DNA of 64,000 bases from the NCBI GenBank assembly GCA_013298715.1, contig JAAFIQ010000001.1, positions 1-64,000 of the forward strand, in the 5' to 3' direction. The DNA is from Bacteroidota bacterium (lineage in GTDB: Bacteria; Bacteroidota; Bacteroidia; B-17B0; Aurantibacillaceae). The position numbers and the translations under genes are program-made. The stretch's first letter is position 1. The number at the start of each line of letters is the position of its first letter. Of this stretch, positions 52,743-62,798 are shown piece after piece. The notes under the pieces were generated by a model, which made no database searches, had not been told where the DNA came from, and saw only the letters and a list, made by a program, of their open reading frames with translations.

Positions 52743-54473
52743 ATGAATTTATTCAGAAAGAAATCTATTGATAAAATTCTTGCTAGCCAAGAAGAAAGCG
52801 AACATGGGGCTGGCCTAGCAAAACATTTGGGTGTAAAAGATTTAACGGCTTTTGGTATTGCGGCAATTATTGGGGCGGGTATTTTTTCTACTATTGGCCA
52901 AGCCAGTGCAGATGGTGGACCTGCCGTTATTTTCTTGTTTCTTTTTACCGCTTTAGCGTGCAGTTTTGCTGCGTTTGCCTACGCTGAGTTTGCCTCTTTA
53001 ATACCAGTGAGTGGTAGTGCATACACATACAGCTATGTCGCCTTTGGCGAATTGTTTGCTTGGATTATTGGCTGGGCGCTTGTAATGGAATATGCAATTG
53101 GAAACGTTACTGTTGCTATAAGTTGGAGCGATTACTTTACATCTTTAGTTAAAAATACAACACCTTATTGCGTAAACGAATGGTTTTGTTTGGATTATTT
53201 TTCAGCTCAAAAAAGTTATGATACCGTAATGGGAATGCTAGCAAACAATATTACAATTGATGAGATTAGAGCCAACCCAGCAATGGCTAAATTGGTGGAG
53301 GGTTTTGATGCTTATGCTGGAGCACCCAATATCTTTGGATTACGTATCATTATGGATTTACCTGCACTGGTAATAAATATTTTAATTACAGCTTTGGTTT
53401 ATAGAGGCATTAAAGAAAGCAGAAACGCAAGTAATTTAATGGTAATTGTAAAAATAGTAATTGTATTGCTCGTAATTTTTGTTGGTGCTTTTTATGTGAA
53501 TACTGATAATTGGAGTCCGTTTGCCCCAAATGGAGTACAAGGATTATTAAAAGGAATAAGTGCTGTTTTCTTTGCGTATATTGGTTTTGACGCTATTAGC
53601 ACAACGGCTGAAGAATGCAGAAATCCGCAACGCGATATGCCACGTGGTATTTTATATTCAATAATAATTTGTACTATTTTGTATGTTGCAATTGCTTTGG
53701 TAATAACTGGGATGGTAAAATACAACGAGCTAGCTGTTGGCGATCCATTGGCCTATGTGTTTGAAAAAATTAAAGACATAAGTTGGTTGAGTGGTATAAT
53801 TGCTGTGAGTGCCGTAGTAGCAATGGCTAGTGTGATGTTGGTTTTTCAATTAGGGCAGCCACGTATTTGGATGAGCATGAGCCGAGATGGTTTGTTGCCC
53901 CCTGCTTTTGCAAAAATTCATCCAAAGTTTAAAACTCCTTCATTTTCTACAATTTTTACTGGAATTTTAGTGGCAGTGCCAATATTTTTTGTAGACATAA
54001 ATTTTGTTACAAATATTTGCTCCGCCGGTACTTTGTTTGCATTTTGTTTGGTGTGCGCTGGGGTGCTAAAACTGCGCATGAATCCTAATGCTCCGCCTTC
54101 TAAGTTTAAAACACCTTTTATAAATTCTAAATATATTATGCCGTTTTTGTTTGTTTTAAGTTTTGTATTGTTGTACACTTTAGGTAAAGAAACCTTTGAT
54201 TACTATTGCAAGTGGGAATCGTTTAGTGCTTTTAAAAGCAAAATTCCTGTCTATATTTTTATAATTGGATTTGCTATTTTTTCAGGAATGTGTTTTAAAT
54301 ATAGCTTTTCACTAATTCCATCTTTAGGCTTAGTGTGTTGCTTTTATATGCTATCACAGTTAGGTTACGAGAATTGGTTGTATTTTACAATTTGGTTAAT
54401 AATTGGTTTGGTTATTTATTTTGCTTACGGTTATCGCAATAGTAAGCTAGCACAATCAAATTTTAAAGACTAA
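52743..54473 (+). CDS. APC-family amino acid permease
   Basis: 576 aa, about twelve to fourteen membrane segments. GIAAIIGAGIFSTIGQAS (first unwound helix, substrate carboxylate site), ALACSFAAFAYAEFASLIPV and FFAYIGFDAISTTAEECRNP match cationic-amino-acid-transporter-like members. An insert of about 60 residues between early helices (NTTPYCVNEWFCLDYF onwards) is extracytoplasmic. First gene of a three-gene set. Confidence 0.92.
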   Translation: MNLFRKKSIDKILASQEESEHGAGLAKHLGVKDLTAFGIAAIIGAGIFSTIGQASADGGPAVIFLFLFTALACSFAAFAYAEFASLIPVSGSAYTYSYVAFGELFAWIIGWALVMEYAIGNVTVAISWSDYFTSLVKNTTPYCVNEWFCLDYFSAQKSYDTVMGMLANNITIDEIRANPAMAKLVEGFDAYAGAPNIFGLRIIMDLPALVINILITALVYRGIKESRNASNLMVIVKIVIVLLVIFVGAFYVNTDNWSPFAPNGVQGLLKGISAVFFAYIGFDAISTTAEECRNPQRDMPRGILYSIIICTILYVAIALVITGMVKYNELAVGDPLAYVFEKIKDISWLSGIIAVSAVVAMASVMLVFQLGQPRIWMSMSRDGLLPPAFAKIHPKFKTPSFSTIFTGILVAVPIFFVDINFVTNICSAGTLFAFCLVCAGVLKLRMNPNAPPSKFKTPFINSKYIMPFLFVLSFVLLYTLGKETFDYYCKWESFSAFKSKIPVYIFIIGFAIFSGMCFKYSFSLIPSLGLVCCFYMLSQLGYENWLYFTIWLIIGLVIYFAYGYRNSKLAQSNFKD

Positions 54474-54475
54474 GT

Positions 54476-55228
54476 ATGATTGCATTAATTACAGGCGCTA
54501 CATCAGGAATTGGTAGAAGTTGTGCTAAACTTTTCGCTAAAAATAATTACAATTTAATAATTACGGGCAGAAGATTAGAACGTTTAAATGAATTAAAACT
54601 TGAGTTAGAAAATACTTTCAACATAAAAGTAACAGTTTTAAATTTTGATATTCGAAACCAAGCTGAGGTTGAAAGCGCGTTGAACTTATTAAGTAGGGAA
54701 GAGAGAAAAATTGAGGTTCTGATTAACAATGCTGGTTTGGCTGCTGGCCTTAATAACTTTCAAAACGGGGAGTTAAGTCATTGGGAACAAATGATTGATA
54801 CCAATGTAAAAGGATTAATATACGTGAGTAAAATTGTAAGTAATTGGATGATTGAATATAATAACGGACAAATAATTAATGTGGGTTCTATTGCAGGAAA
54901 GGAAGTTTACGCAAACGGTAACGTGTATTGTGCAACCAAACATGCGGTAGATGCTTTAACTAAGGCTATGCGTATAGACTTGTTGCCCCATGCAATTCGG
55001 GTTGGCGCCGTGCATCCGGGTATGGTTGAAACAGAGTTTAGCCTGGTTCGTTTTGAAGGTGATACGGAAAGAGCAAAAAAAGTATATGAAGGCCTAACAC
55101 CTTTAAATCCAGATGATGTAGCGGAAACAATTTTTTGGATGACTTCGCGCCCTAAGCATGTAAATATTAACGATGTGATTATTATGCCAAGTGCACAGGC
55201 CACGTCAACTGTTTCTATCAGAAAATAA
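54476..55228 (+). CDS. Short-chain dehydrogenase/reductase
   Basis: 250 aa. ITGATSGIGRSCAKLFAK, INNAGLAAGL, catalytic Ser in VGSIAGKE and YCATKHAV (Tyr-x3-Lys) complete the SDR catalytic site; sequence is close to the YdfG/serine 3-dehydrogenase group. It follows the permease by 2 bp, so it may act on the imported amino acid, which is an inference. Confidence 0.92.
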   Translation: MIALITGATSGIGRSCAKLFAKNNYNLIITGRRLERLNELKLELENTFNIKVTVLNFDIRNQAEVESALNLLSREERKIEVLINNAGLAAGLNNFQNGELSHWEQMIDTNVKGLIYVSKIVSNWMIEYNNGQIINVGSIAGKEVYANGNVYCATKHAVDALTKAMRIDLLPHAIRVGAVHPGMVETEFSLVRFEGDTERAKKVYEGLTPLNPDDVAETIFWMTSRPKHVNINDVIIMPSAQATSTVSIRK

Positions 55229-55230
55229 TC

Positions 55231-56055
55231 ATGTTAAAAAAATATATATTGTATATTTTTTTTATCGCACTAACTCAAAATAGTTTTTCAGTAACTCTAA
55301 AATCTATTTTTACTTTTTCATCTCAAATAGGAATAGTTGCGGAGGGAATTAATAATTCAACTAAGTCAGCTAAATTTAAATTAGCTAATACATTTATAGG
55401 CCCTAAAAGAAAATCGAGCTATAGGTTAAGTATAGCACCAGTTTATGGATTTTACAAAATCAATAAAAATCATGCCACTAAGGTACAGCCGAAACTAAGC
55501 ACTCAATTTAATTTTAAGCATGAGTTTACAACGGACAGGCAATACAAAGCTTTTTTTAGTTACGGCGTTGAGTATTTTTTACACGGACTAAATTACAACT
55601 CTTATTATTTTAAACCAGACACCTTACAACTTTATGATAAAAATTTTGATTATACGCACGGTTTAATTTTACAAGAACTTGCCTTACCATTACAGTTTAG
55701 GTATTCATTTTTTAGAGAGAATAATGCTTTGTTTTCGCCTTATTTTGCAGTTGGTTACCAATTACGTTTTATGCTTCCAGCAAAGTTAAACATTACACAA
55801 AATGGAAATCCAATTAAAGAAGAGTTGGTGGATGTAACTTTTAAGAATCCTTTGTTTTACAAAAATTTAAACAGCGGTATTTATGCGACCGCTGGGTTTC
55901 AAAAAAACGGAATTAACGGCGCTAAAACCGGTTTTTTTATTGAGCTTCAAACAAAATATGGATTTTCACCATATAGTTTTTATACAAAGTATGTAGCTAC
56001 ATCGTTATTTACTAACAGTGTGCATGTTGCCGTAAATATTGGGTTGAAGTTTTAA
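55231..56055 (+). CDS. Putative outer-membrane beta-barrel protein
   Basis: 274 aa. Signal peptide (1-20, ending FSVT), alternating hydrophobic strands and a C-terminal VHVAVNIGLKF with terminal Phe as in outer-membrane barrels. No specific family recognised. It starts 2 bp after the SDR and is probably in the same transcript. Confidence 0.65.
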   Translation: MLKKYILYIFFIALTQNSFSVTLKSIFTFSSQIGIVAEGINNSTKSAKFKLANTFIGPKRKSSYRLSIAPVYGFYKINKNHATKVQPKLSTQFNFKHEFTTDRQYKAFFSYGVEYFLHGLNYNSYYFKPDTLQLYDKNFDYTHGLILQELALPLQFRYSFFRENNALFSPYFAVGYQLRFMLPAKLNITQNGNPIKEELVDVTFKNPLFYKNLNSGIYATAGFQKNGINGAKTGFFIELQTKYGFSPYSFYTKYVATSLFTNSVHVAVNIGLKF

Positions 56056-56061
56056 TTCTAC

Positions 56062-57918
56062 TTAATCAAAAAACTGCCACGCTAAACCAAATCTAAAGGC
56101 CCTATCGGGTTGGTAATAACCTGGTACAAAAAAGTAATCTTTACCAACGAAGCCTTGCAACACATTTTCAAGTTTAATGAAAAAGTTTACAGGTTTTATA
56201 CGTGCGTTAATGTAAGCTGTTGTATAAGGATAAAAACCAGTTTCAGTGTTTTCTTGTAAATAAAAAACTTGGGTTGCAGGGCTGTATTTGTAAGGATAAA
56301 ATTTACTAAAGATATCAACCTGTAAGCCTGTTTTTAATTGTAGATTACCTTTGGCTAAAACACCAGTGTAAAATAATTTGGCAGTACTAACACTTTGCGG
56401 TAAGCGCACATATACGCTATTGCTTGTTTGCTGTATTGTTTGATTAATTGAAATACCTAAATGTTTTAAAAGAGTTATACTTGCAAATAGATTAATACCT
56501 AAAGTAGTAATGGCTTTGTTGTATTGCATTGGTAAGGCTACATTATCAAAATACAAATAGTTGTTTCTGTTTTCTACAAAAACATTAGCGCCAAAATGTT
56601 TTGCATTTGAGTAATTAAAATTTGCTTTAAAAGTTGTGGTTGGTAAATAGCCGTTATTCCACCATTGGTAGTGGTTACTAATCCAATTATTAAAAATATA
56701 ATCTGCTTGGCGTTGCTCTGCTAAAAGATCTAAGGCTAATTTATGTTGCCACTTTCCTAAAAAATTAATTTCAAAATTGTCCTCTAATTTATAGTTGCCA
56801 GTATTGGTTCCAAAAAAAACGTAGCCTCCATAAAAGTTGTTTTCTAAATATATCTTTTTGAATTTCAAACTATCATTGGTAAACACTGCCTTACTATTAG
56901 AGACTCTAACCTCAACTATATCATTAAAAAATAAGCTGTCCTGTAATTGGTAAACTTTATTAATTTCGTTTTTATAGCCAATACTAAATTTTAAATTATT
57001 GTTTTTAGAAATAAAATCATAACTCGTTGTGTTGTGTAATGTTAAATATGCTATGCTATCGCGGGTTTTTAAGGTATCGAAATAAAAAATTAAGTAATTA
57101 CTTCTGTTTATTGCCGCATCTTTAAATTTTAAGATATCAAAACCAGCGCTTGTTTTAAATTGTAAAAAATGTTTAGCAACTGAATCGCCCCCTTTATTTA
57201 GTCTAAACCAAGGATTTATCATGGCATCCATGTTACTATTTTTTCTATTCGCAGTTGAATTTCTAACTTGTAATACTTCTTTTAACTGAAGCACATTGTT
57301 AGTAGAAAGGGTATCAGAAAGTAAACCACCATTTTCAAAATGTTTGTTAGTGTTCGCAAGCACGTAGGCATAAAATCCGCTGCGCTTATTTTTTGCTGTG
57401 TAATTTAAACTCGTATAAAAATTATTGGTGAATGTTTGTTGATTTCTATAAAAACCTTTGCTGCTGTTTCTGTTAAACTTTAAATTAATATTTAGTTTAT
57501 TTTTAAATGTATTTGTAAAATGCAAATTAAACACCTGGTAAGTTCTGCTCCCGGCTATTCCCATTAAGTTGGCGTAAGGTCCTTTGGTTTGTAGGTACTC
57601 TATTTTGTTTCGGGTAAACCTATCGTTAAAATAGGGCGTATTTAATAAATTAAAGCCTAATGGCAGGCTGTTATAATTGAGCAAATAGTTTGGGTTTGGT
57701 AGTCCAATGTTACCCATAAAATTTAATGGAATTAAAACATGAAATTTTTCAATGGCGGTATCAGGAAAATTATTTTTGTAATTACTTATTAAATTATTCG
57801 TTTCTGTTTTGCTTTTTATGTAACTGGAATCGCGGCTGTATTTTACCTGCGCCAAAAGAGTTTTCGTTGTAAAAAACGAAAGAATAAAAATTACAACTAT
57901 AGCTTCAAATTTCTTCAA
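56062..57918 (-). CDS. Porin_10-like outer-membrane protein
   Basis: 618 aa. Signal peptide (1-23, ending LLAQ). GIAGSRTYQVFNLHFTNTFK, NSSKGFYRNQQTF and barrel strands ending RFGLAWQFFD resemble the putative porin family found across Bacteroidota. Has its own TAATTTTG promoter box. Convergent with the operon at 52743-56055. Confidence 0.82.
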   Translation of the reverse strand: MKKFEAIVVIFILSFFTTKTLLAQVKYSRDSSYIKSKTETNNLISNYKNNFPDTAIEKFHVLIPLNFMGNIGLPNPNYLLNYNSLPLGFNLLNTPYFNDRFTRNKIEYLQTKGPYANLMGIAGSRTYQVFNLHFTNTFKNKLNINLKFNRNSSKGFYRNQQTFTNNFYTSLNYTAKNKRSGFYAYVLANTNKHFENGGLLSDTLSTNNVLQLKEVLQVRNSTANRKNSNMDAMINPWFRLNKGGDSVAKHFLQFKTSAGFDILKFKDAAINRSNYLIFYFDTLKTRDSIAYLTLHNTTSYDFISKNNNLKFSIGYKNEINKVYQLQDSLFFNDIVEVRVSNSKAVFTNDSLKFKKIYLENNFYGGYVFFGTNTGNYKLEDNFEINFLGKWQHKLALDLLAEQRQADYIFNNWISNHYQWWNNGYLPTTTFKANFNYSNAKHFGANVFVENRNNYLYFDNVALPMQYNKAITTLGINLFASITLLKHLGISINQTIQQTSNSVYVRLPQSVSTAKLFYTGVLAKGNLQLKTGLQVDIFSKFYPYKYSPATQVFYLQENTETGFYPYTTAYINARIKPVNFFIKLENVLQGFVGKDYFFVPGYYQPDRAFRFGLAWQFFD

Positions 57919-57943
57919 AAAAGAATTAAAAACTAAAAATACT

Positions 57944-57951
57944 CAAAATTA
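57944..57951 (-). promoter_or_regulatory. -7 box TAATTTTG of the porin gene
   Basis: TAnnTTTG match on the minus strand 26 bp before the porin start, in the 46-bp gap after the patatin gene. Confidence 0.45.
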
Positions 57952-57964
57952 AAGGGATGATAAA

Positions 57965-58996
57965 TTAAAGTTTGTCAAAAAAATGTTCTTCTACATCAAA
58001 TGTAGATTTTAAGCCTATTTGATCAAAATCAGATTGTAGCCATTGGTCAGCAATTTTTCTGCCTTTTTCTTTTAATTCTAATAAAAATTCCCAGCTCGTA
58101 TTCATTTTACTGCTATAGCTAAGTTGGCTTAAGGCATCGTAACCGCTTATTGTATGAATAAATATTTCACGGTTATTTTTATCTTCAGATTTTAATATGC
58201 CGTTTCTAATTAATTCGTTGCGGTAATGAATTAGTTTCATTTCATTAATTAAGCTACTATTAAAACTAATTTCGTTTACTCTATCAGCAATATCGCGAGC
58301 GGTTGTTGGTACAGAGTTTATATTAATTGAATTAATTTTTACTAAAACAATATCTTGAATATCTGTATTTGTGATTAACGGAAATATTGGCGGATTCCCC
58401 ATGTAGCCTCCATCCCAATAGTACTCGCCTTCAATTTCTACCGCCTGAAATAAAAATGGTAAACAGGCGCTAGCCATAACTGCTTCAACAGTAATTTCTT
58501 TATTGGTGAAAATTTTTGCGCGATTAGTTTTAACATTGGTAGCACAAATAAATAATTTCTTTTTATTGTAAAGTTGTAGTTCTTTAAAATCGATTAAATC
58601 GGTTAAAATATCTTTTAATGGATTGTAATTAAAAGGATTAAAATTATAGGGTGATAAAACTTGAGAAATTGCATTAAAAAACATATAGCCAGGGCTATTG
58701 TATATATCGCCATTACCATAAGCTTTATCAAACATACCTGGTTTAAATAAAAAACTACCACTTAAAGCAACCTTGCGCCATAGTTGTTCTAATATTTCTT
58801 TTGCTTTTTCGGGTCCGCCAATATGCAAGCCATAAGCCACAGCAACTGCGTTTACTGCTCCGGCGCTTGTTCCGCACATGGTTTCAGCAACAATAGCCTC
58901 TTCTTCCAATAATCTATCCAAAACACCCCATGTAAATGCACCATGAGCGCCTCCACCTTGCAATGCCATTCCAACATTTTTCTTTAAAGTCCCCAT
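57965..58996 (-). CDS. Patatin-like phospholipase
   Basis: 343 aa, no signal peptide. Oxyanion hole GGGAHGAFTWGVLD, nucleophile Ser44 in CGTSAGAVNAV and catalytic Asp in YWDGGYMGNPP. Length and pattern fit bacterial patatin-type lipid acyl hydrolases of the RssA-like group; physiological substrate unknown. Promoter TATATTTG upstream. Confidence 0.93.
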   Translation of the reverse strand: MGTLKKNVGMALQGGGAHGAFTWGVLDRLLEEEAIVAETMCGTSAGAVNAVAVAYGLHIGGPEKAKEILEQLWRKVALSGSFLFKPGMFDKAYGNGDIYNSPGYMFFNAISQVLSPYNFNPFNYNPLKDILTDLIDFKELQLYNKKKLFICATNVKTNRAKIFTNKEITVEAVMASACLPFLFQAVEIEGEYYWDGGYMGNPPIFPLITNTDIQDIVLVKINSININSVPTTARDIADRVNEISFNSSLINEMKLIHYRNELIRNGILKSEDKNNREIFIHTISGYDALSQLSYSSKMNTSWEFLLELKEKGRKIADQWLQSDFDQIGLKSTFDVEEHFFDKL

Positions 58997-59006
58997 AATT
59001 ATTAGT

Positions 59007-59014
59007 CAAATATA
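59007..59014 (-). promoter_or_regulatory. -7 box TATATTTG of the patatin gene
   Basis: Exact consensus on the minus strand, 10 bp before the patatin ATG. Confidence 0.5.
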
Positions 59015-59101
59015 ACGTTTTAGATTTGTTATCAAACTTTCTTAATCTTTATAATCATTTTGTTAATCGAATTTACTAAAAAAATATTCTATAAAAATTT
59101 A

Positions 59102-59109
59102 TATATTTG
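59102..59109 (+). promoter_or_regulatory. -7 box TATATTTG of galE
   Basis: Exact consensus 17 bp before the galE ATG. With the patatin box it forms a divergent promoter region of about 130 bp. Confidence 0.55.
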
Positions 59110-59126
59110 GTTAAAATAAATAAACC

Positions 59127-60155
59127 ATGGGTACAATTATTGTTACGGGAGGGGCGGGTTACATTGGTTCTCACACGATTTTAGAATTACTTGAGCAAAC
59201 CGACTACAATATTATTTCAATAGATAACTTTAGTAACTCCAATAAGAGTTCCTACGAACGTGTTAAGGCTTTAAGTAAACGCGGTTTTTCTACTTTAGAA
59301 TTTAATTTGTGCGATACTGAAAAATTAAATTATGAATTGGATAAAATAGATGCTATAATAGGTATTATTCATTTTGCCGCTTTTAAATCTGTGCCAGATA
59401 GTATGGCAGACCCATTGAGTTACTATAACAATAACTTAACATCCCTAACAAATTTATTAAGCTATTGCCAACAAAAAAACATTAAGCATTTCATTTTTTC
59501 TTCATCTTGTTCAGTTTATGGAAACGCAGATAAATTGCCAGTTACTGAGCAAACACCGCTAAAGAAGGCCGAGAGTGCTTATGGTCACACAAAACAGATT
59601 GGTGAAGAGGTAATAGAATTTTTTTGTAAAGCAAATCCAGATTTTAGCACAGTTTTATTGCGTTATTTTAATCCGGTTGGTGCCCACATCAGCGGTAAGT
59701 TGGGCGAGCTACCAATTAATAAACCAAATAATTTACTGCCAATAATAACACAAACTGCCGTTGGTAAAAACAGTTTAACTGTTTTTGGAGATAATTATAC
59801 AACCCGTGATGGCTCGTGTGTAAGGGATTATATACATGTTAGCGATATTGCTGATGCACACGTAAAAGCCTTAAATTATTTGATAGAAGGCAAAAATAAA
59901 ACTAATAGCTCCTTGTTTAATTTGGGTACTGGTAATGGAGTAACAGTTTTAGAAGCTATAGCATCGTTTGAAAAGGTAGCGAAAAAGAAACTGAACTACA
60001 CGATTGGCCAAAGGCGAGTAGGGGATGTTGAGGCAGTTTATGCAGATAATTTTCTTGCAAAATCAGAGCTGAACTGGATTCCTAAATACAACCTCGATGA
60101 TATGATGCTTAGTTCTTGGAAATGGCAATTAGAATTGGAAAATGAAAAAAAGTAA
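59127..60155 (+). CDS. galE: UDP-glucose 4-epimerase
   Basis: 342 aa. Interconverts UDP-glucose and UDP-galactose, supplying surface glycans. TGGAGYIGSHTILELLEQ binds NAD; SSSCSVYG and YGHTKQIGEEV give the Ser and Tyr-x3-Lys; RYFNPVGAH is typical. The start of the next gene overlaps by 14 bp. Confidence 0.95.
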   Translation: MGTIIVTGGAGYIGSHTILELLEQTDYNIISIDNFSNSNKSSYERVKALSKRGFSTLEFNLCDTEKLNYELDKIDAIIGIIHFAAFKSVPDSMADPLSYYNNNLTSLTNLLSYCQQKNIKHFIFSSSCSVYGNADKLPVTEQTPLKKAESAYGHTKQIGEEVIEFFCKANPDFSTVLLRYFNPVGAHISGKLGELPINKPNNLLPIITQTAVGKNSLTVFGDNYTTRDGSCVRDYIHVSDIADAHVKALNYLIEGKNKTNSSLFNLGTGNGVTVLEAIASFEKVAKKKLNYTIGQRRVGDVEAVYADNFLAKSELNWIPKYNLDDMMLSSWKWQLELENEKK

Positions 60156-61281
60156 TCTTGTATTTTTATTTTTGGTAGTTAGTATTTCGGTTTTTGCTCA
60201 AAAAGAAAATAGACCTGGATATATAAAGAGGTACATAAATAATTTAATAAATGATACCTCTGAATCAAGCGAACCGCAATTTATCTTTTATCCTACATTA
60301 GCGTATGCTCCCGAAACCAGCTGGGAATTTGGCTTTAGTGGTTTGTTTGTTTATTACGCTAAAAAGGACACCAGCAATCGCCTTTCAGAAATTAGTGGCT
60401 TTACGTTTTTTACACTAACGAGGCAATACGGTTTATGGATTGAGAACGCACTTTATACGGATAAAGATAAATGGTTTATTTTAGGAAAAAGTAAATTTCA
60501 AAGTTATCCTTTAGAGTATCATGGTATAGGAATTAACGCTTCAAAAGAACATATTGCCGTTGTTGATGCTATTAGTTTGCAAGTAAAGCAACGCCTTTTA
60601 CGAAAAGTTTGGGGTAATTTTTATATGGGACCCGAGTTTGATTTTCAACAACTATCCTCTGTAAATTTTAAGTTAAATAAAACAGATAGTATTCCTCTTC
60701 CGCTTGGGAATAGAGGTTCGGCTAATTTAGGCGCAGGCTTAGGGCTTGTGTATGATACGCGACATAATGTTTTAAATGTGCGACATGGTGTTTATTCTGA
60801 ATTAGCTTACATAAATTATAACAAGGGTATTGGAAGTCAGTTTGATTTTTCAACAGTAACCGCAGACTTGCGCTTGTATAAATCTATAAACAAACGCGAT
60901 GTGTTGGCCTTTCAAGCTTTTGGTCAGTTTAACAAAGGCACAGTACCATTTAATCAACTGGCCTTAATGGGAGGCGAGAATATTATGAGAGGTTGTTATT
61001 TAGGTAGATTTAGAGATAAAAATTTAGTTGCTACGCAGCTTGAATACAGGATGTTGCCATTACCTTTTAAATTCACAAAACGTTGGGGTTTATCTGGATT
61101 TATTGCTGCAGGAACTATTGCAGATAAAGCTATCAACCTCAACATAAATAAAACCATTGTTGCAGGTGGTGGCGGCATCCGTTTTTTACTATTCCCTAAA
61201 AAAGATGTATTTACGCGCTTAGATGTTGCCTTTACCAGAGAAAGTACTGGCATTTACATTTTTATTGGGGAAGCGTTTTAA
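60142..61281 (+). CDS. BamA/TamA-like (surface antigen) outer-membrane barrel protein
   Basis: 379 aa. Signal peptide (1-19, ending VFAQ), no POTRA repeats, and a bacterial surface antigen-type barrel with GLGLVYDTRHNVLNVRHGVY and LMGGENIMRGCYLGRFRDKN, the conserved region holding the (V/I)RG(F/Y)-type loop as IMRGCY. Ends in IGEAF with terminal Phe. Too short for BamA itself; likely a small Omp85-family protein. Translationally coupled to galE. Confidence 0.82.
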   Translation: MKKSNLVFLFLVVSISVFAQKENRPGYIKRYINNLINDTSESSEPQFIFYPTLAYAPETSWEFGFSGLFVYYAKKDTSNRLSEISGFTFFTLTRQYGLWIENALYTDKDKWFILGKSKFQSYPLEYHGIGINASKEHIAVVDAISLQVKQRLLRKVWGNFYMGPEFDFQQLSSVNFKLNKTDSIPLPLGNRGSANLGAGLGLVYDTRHNVLNVRHGVYSELAYINYNKGIGSQFDFSTVTADLRLYKSINKRDVLAFQAFGQFNKGTVPFNQLALMGGENIMRGCYLGRFRDKNLVATQLEYRMLPLPFKFTKRWGLSGFIAAGTIADKAINLNINKTIVAGGGGIRFLLFPKKDVFTRLDVAFTRESTGIYIFIGEAF

Positions 61282-61319
61282 GGAGAATAATTCTACCAAA
61301 ATAATTCAAACTACTTCAC

Positions 61320-62186
61320 TTAGTTATGCTCGTTATCCAAGTAAAATGCAGGGAAGCGCTGTTTATCAATTCTTGGATTGTAAATTTCGGTTTTGTACCA
61401 ATCAGCATACCATTCACGATAAATTTTTTCTTTGCAAAACAAAACGCCGTAATTTGCAGTTTCAGCAACGGCAAAATCGTACTGGTTGGTGGTACTAAAA
61501 ACAGCTTTTGCGCAACCAGCTTGTTTTCCGTCATGCAATTCAATCAACATACTTGTGGTTTTTGGTAACCAATTTTTGTAATTAGTTTCAAAAACTGCTT
61601 TTTCGCTCCCTTCAATATTCATTTTTAAAAAATCAATTGTTGAAGCATTAAATTCTTCCAAAATTGCATCTACACTTATTCCAATCGTTGCATTTTCATC
61701 CAGCACGTTTTCATCACCTACCTCTTTTACAACAAAGCCATCTTCTTGCCCGGCTTCTATTTTTAATCTGCTTTCTTTACTCCATAAGGCCGCATGTTTC
61801 ACTTTCACATTTGGGTAATTTTTTGTGTTTTCAATGGTTAAGGCATAATTTTCTTTATCCGCTTCAATACTCACAATGGTTGCGTTTGGCCACCAATTGG
61901 CATAAAGTACAGCGGTGTAACCAATGTTTGCGCCTGCATCAATTACAAAGTTGGCATTTTGTATGAAAGGTTTTTTTTCGAGGTAAGGATCTATAAACGT
62001 ATTAATAAACGATTGCATATCGGCGCGAATACATCTTATTTTTAATGGATGTTTAAGCGTGGTAAGTTGCACTTCTAAAACTTTACTTTTGTTATAAGCA
62101 TCATTCTCAATTTCATTAAAAAAATTAATTAAAGTAGTAGATTGGGCTTCACCTAAAAGCTGTATGTATTTTTCTAAATTTTGCAT
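61320..62186 (-). CDS. FkbM-family methyltransferase
   Basis: 288 aa from ATG 62186. A TTG at 62207 would lie inside the TACATTTG promoter box, so the ATG is preferred. Motif I FVIDAGANIGYTAVLYA, VSIEADKENYALTIENTKN and IDFLKMNIEGSEKAVFE are typical of FkbM enzymes, which O-methylate sugars or lipids. Convergent with the barrel-protein gene. Substrate unknown; a surface glycan is plausible. Confidence 0.88.
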   Translation of the reverse strand: MQNLEKYIQLLGEAQSTTLINFFNEIENDAYNKSKVLEVQLTTLKHPLKIRCIRADMQSFINTFIDPYLEKKPFIQNANFVIDAGANIGYTAVLYANWWPNATIVSIEADKENYALTIENTKNYPNVKVKHAALWSKESRLKIEAGQEDGFVVKEVGDENVLDENATIGISVDAILEEFNASTIDFLKMNIEGSEKAVFETNYKNWLPKTTSMLIELHDGKQAGCAKAVFSTTNQYDFAVAETANYGVLFCKEKIYREWYADWYKTEIYNPRIDKQRFPAFYLDNEHN

Positions 62187-62204
62187 TACATGTTTGTTAC
62201 AATT

Positions 62205-62212
62205 CAAATGTA
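62205..62212 (-). promoter_or_regulatory. -7 box TACATTTG of the FkbM gene
   Basis: TAnnTTTG match on the minus strand 18 bp before ATG 62186; it helps decide the start. Confidence 0.5.
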
Positions 62213-62288
62213 ATTTATTTTAGAAGATAAACAAAATGCTAATTAGCTATTCAGCTATAATAATAAACTTGGAGAGAGGAAATGAAAC

Positions 62289-62708
62289 TTATTCCATTGG
62301 ATAGTCTTTGGCAACCCAATCTGGTTTAATGCCCTCTGGCAACTCTAAAACTTTTGTGTTTTTAAATCCATTTTTAATCAAAGCATCGTAGGCAGGTTTA
62401 ATATTAGGGCAATTAGCGTAAGAGCAACATCCACAATAAACCACAATAGATTTATTTTTATTCTCCATAGATAAGGTTTGTTTAATTTTATCGTGGGTAG
62501 TAACTGCTGTTCCAACACCTACGTTTACAGCACCTTTAATCGCTTCCATTGGGCCTACGTTAAAAATAATAGGTTTGTCTTTGCTATTTGCGTTAATTAA
62601 ATCGGCTAAGGTTTTTGTTGGCATTAGTTGATCTTTTGTCCATAAAGGTGCTTGACAAAATGCATTGATTGTAAAAACAGAAAATAAGGTTAAAAATAAA
62701 TTTTTCAT
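62289..62708 (-). CDS. Exported rhodanese-like protein
   Basis: 139 aa from ATG 62708 (MKNLFLTLFSVFTINAFCQA is a clear signal peptide; a longer frame to 62732 overlaps the promoter). Rhodanese fold with the active-site loop VVYCGCCSYANCPN, which holds the position of the catalytic cysteine but with extra cysteines. It may transfer sulfur or bind a metal in the periplasm. Confidence 0.75.
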   Translation of the reverse strand: MKNLFLTLFSVFTINAFCQAPLWTKDQLMPTKTLADLINANSKDKPIIFNVGPMEAIKGAVNVGVGTAVTTHDKIKQTLSMENKNKSIVVYCGCCSYANCPNIKPAYDALIKNGFKNTKVLELPEGIKPDWVAKDYPME

Positions 62709-62729
62709 AATTTTAATTTTAGAGTGTAC

Positions 62730-62737
62730 CAAAATTA
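62730..62737 (-). promoter_or_regulatory. -7 box TAATTTTG of the rhodanese-like gene
   Basis: TAnnTTTG match on the minus strand, 21 bp before ATG 62708. Confidence 0.45.
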
Positions 62738-62798
62738 TACAATAATTGAGCCTATTGCGAATAGCGAATGCTAAAAAATGTAAAATTTAAGAAGCATT

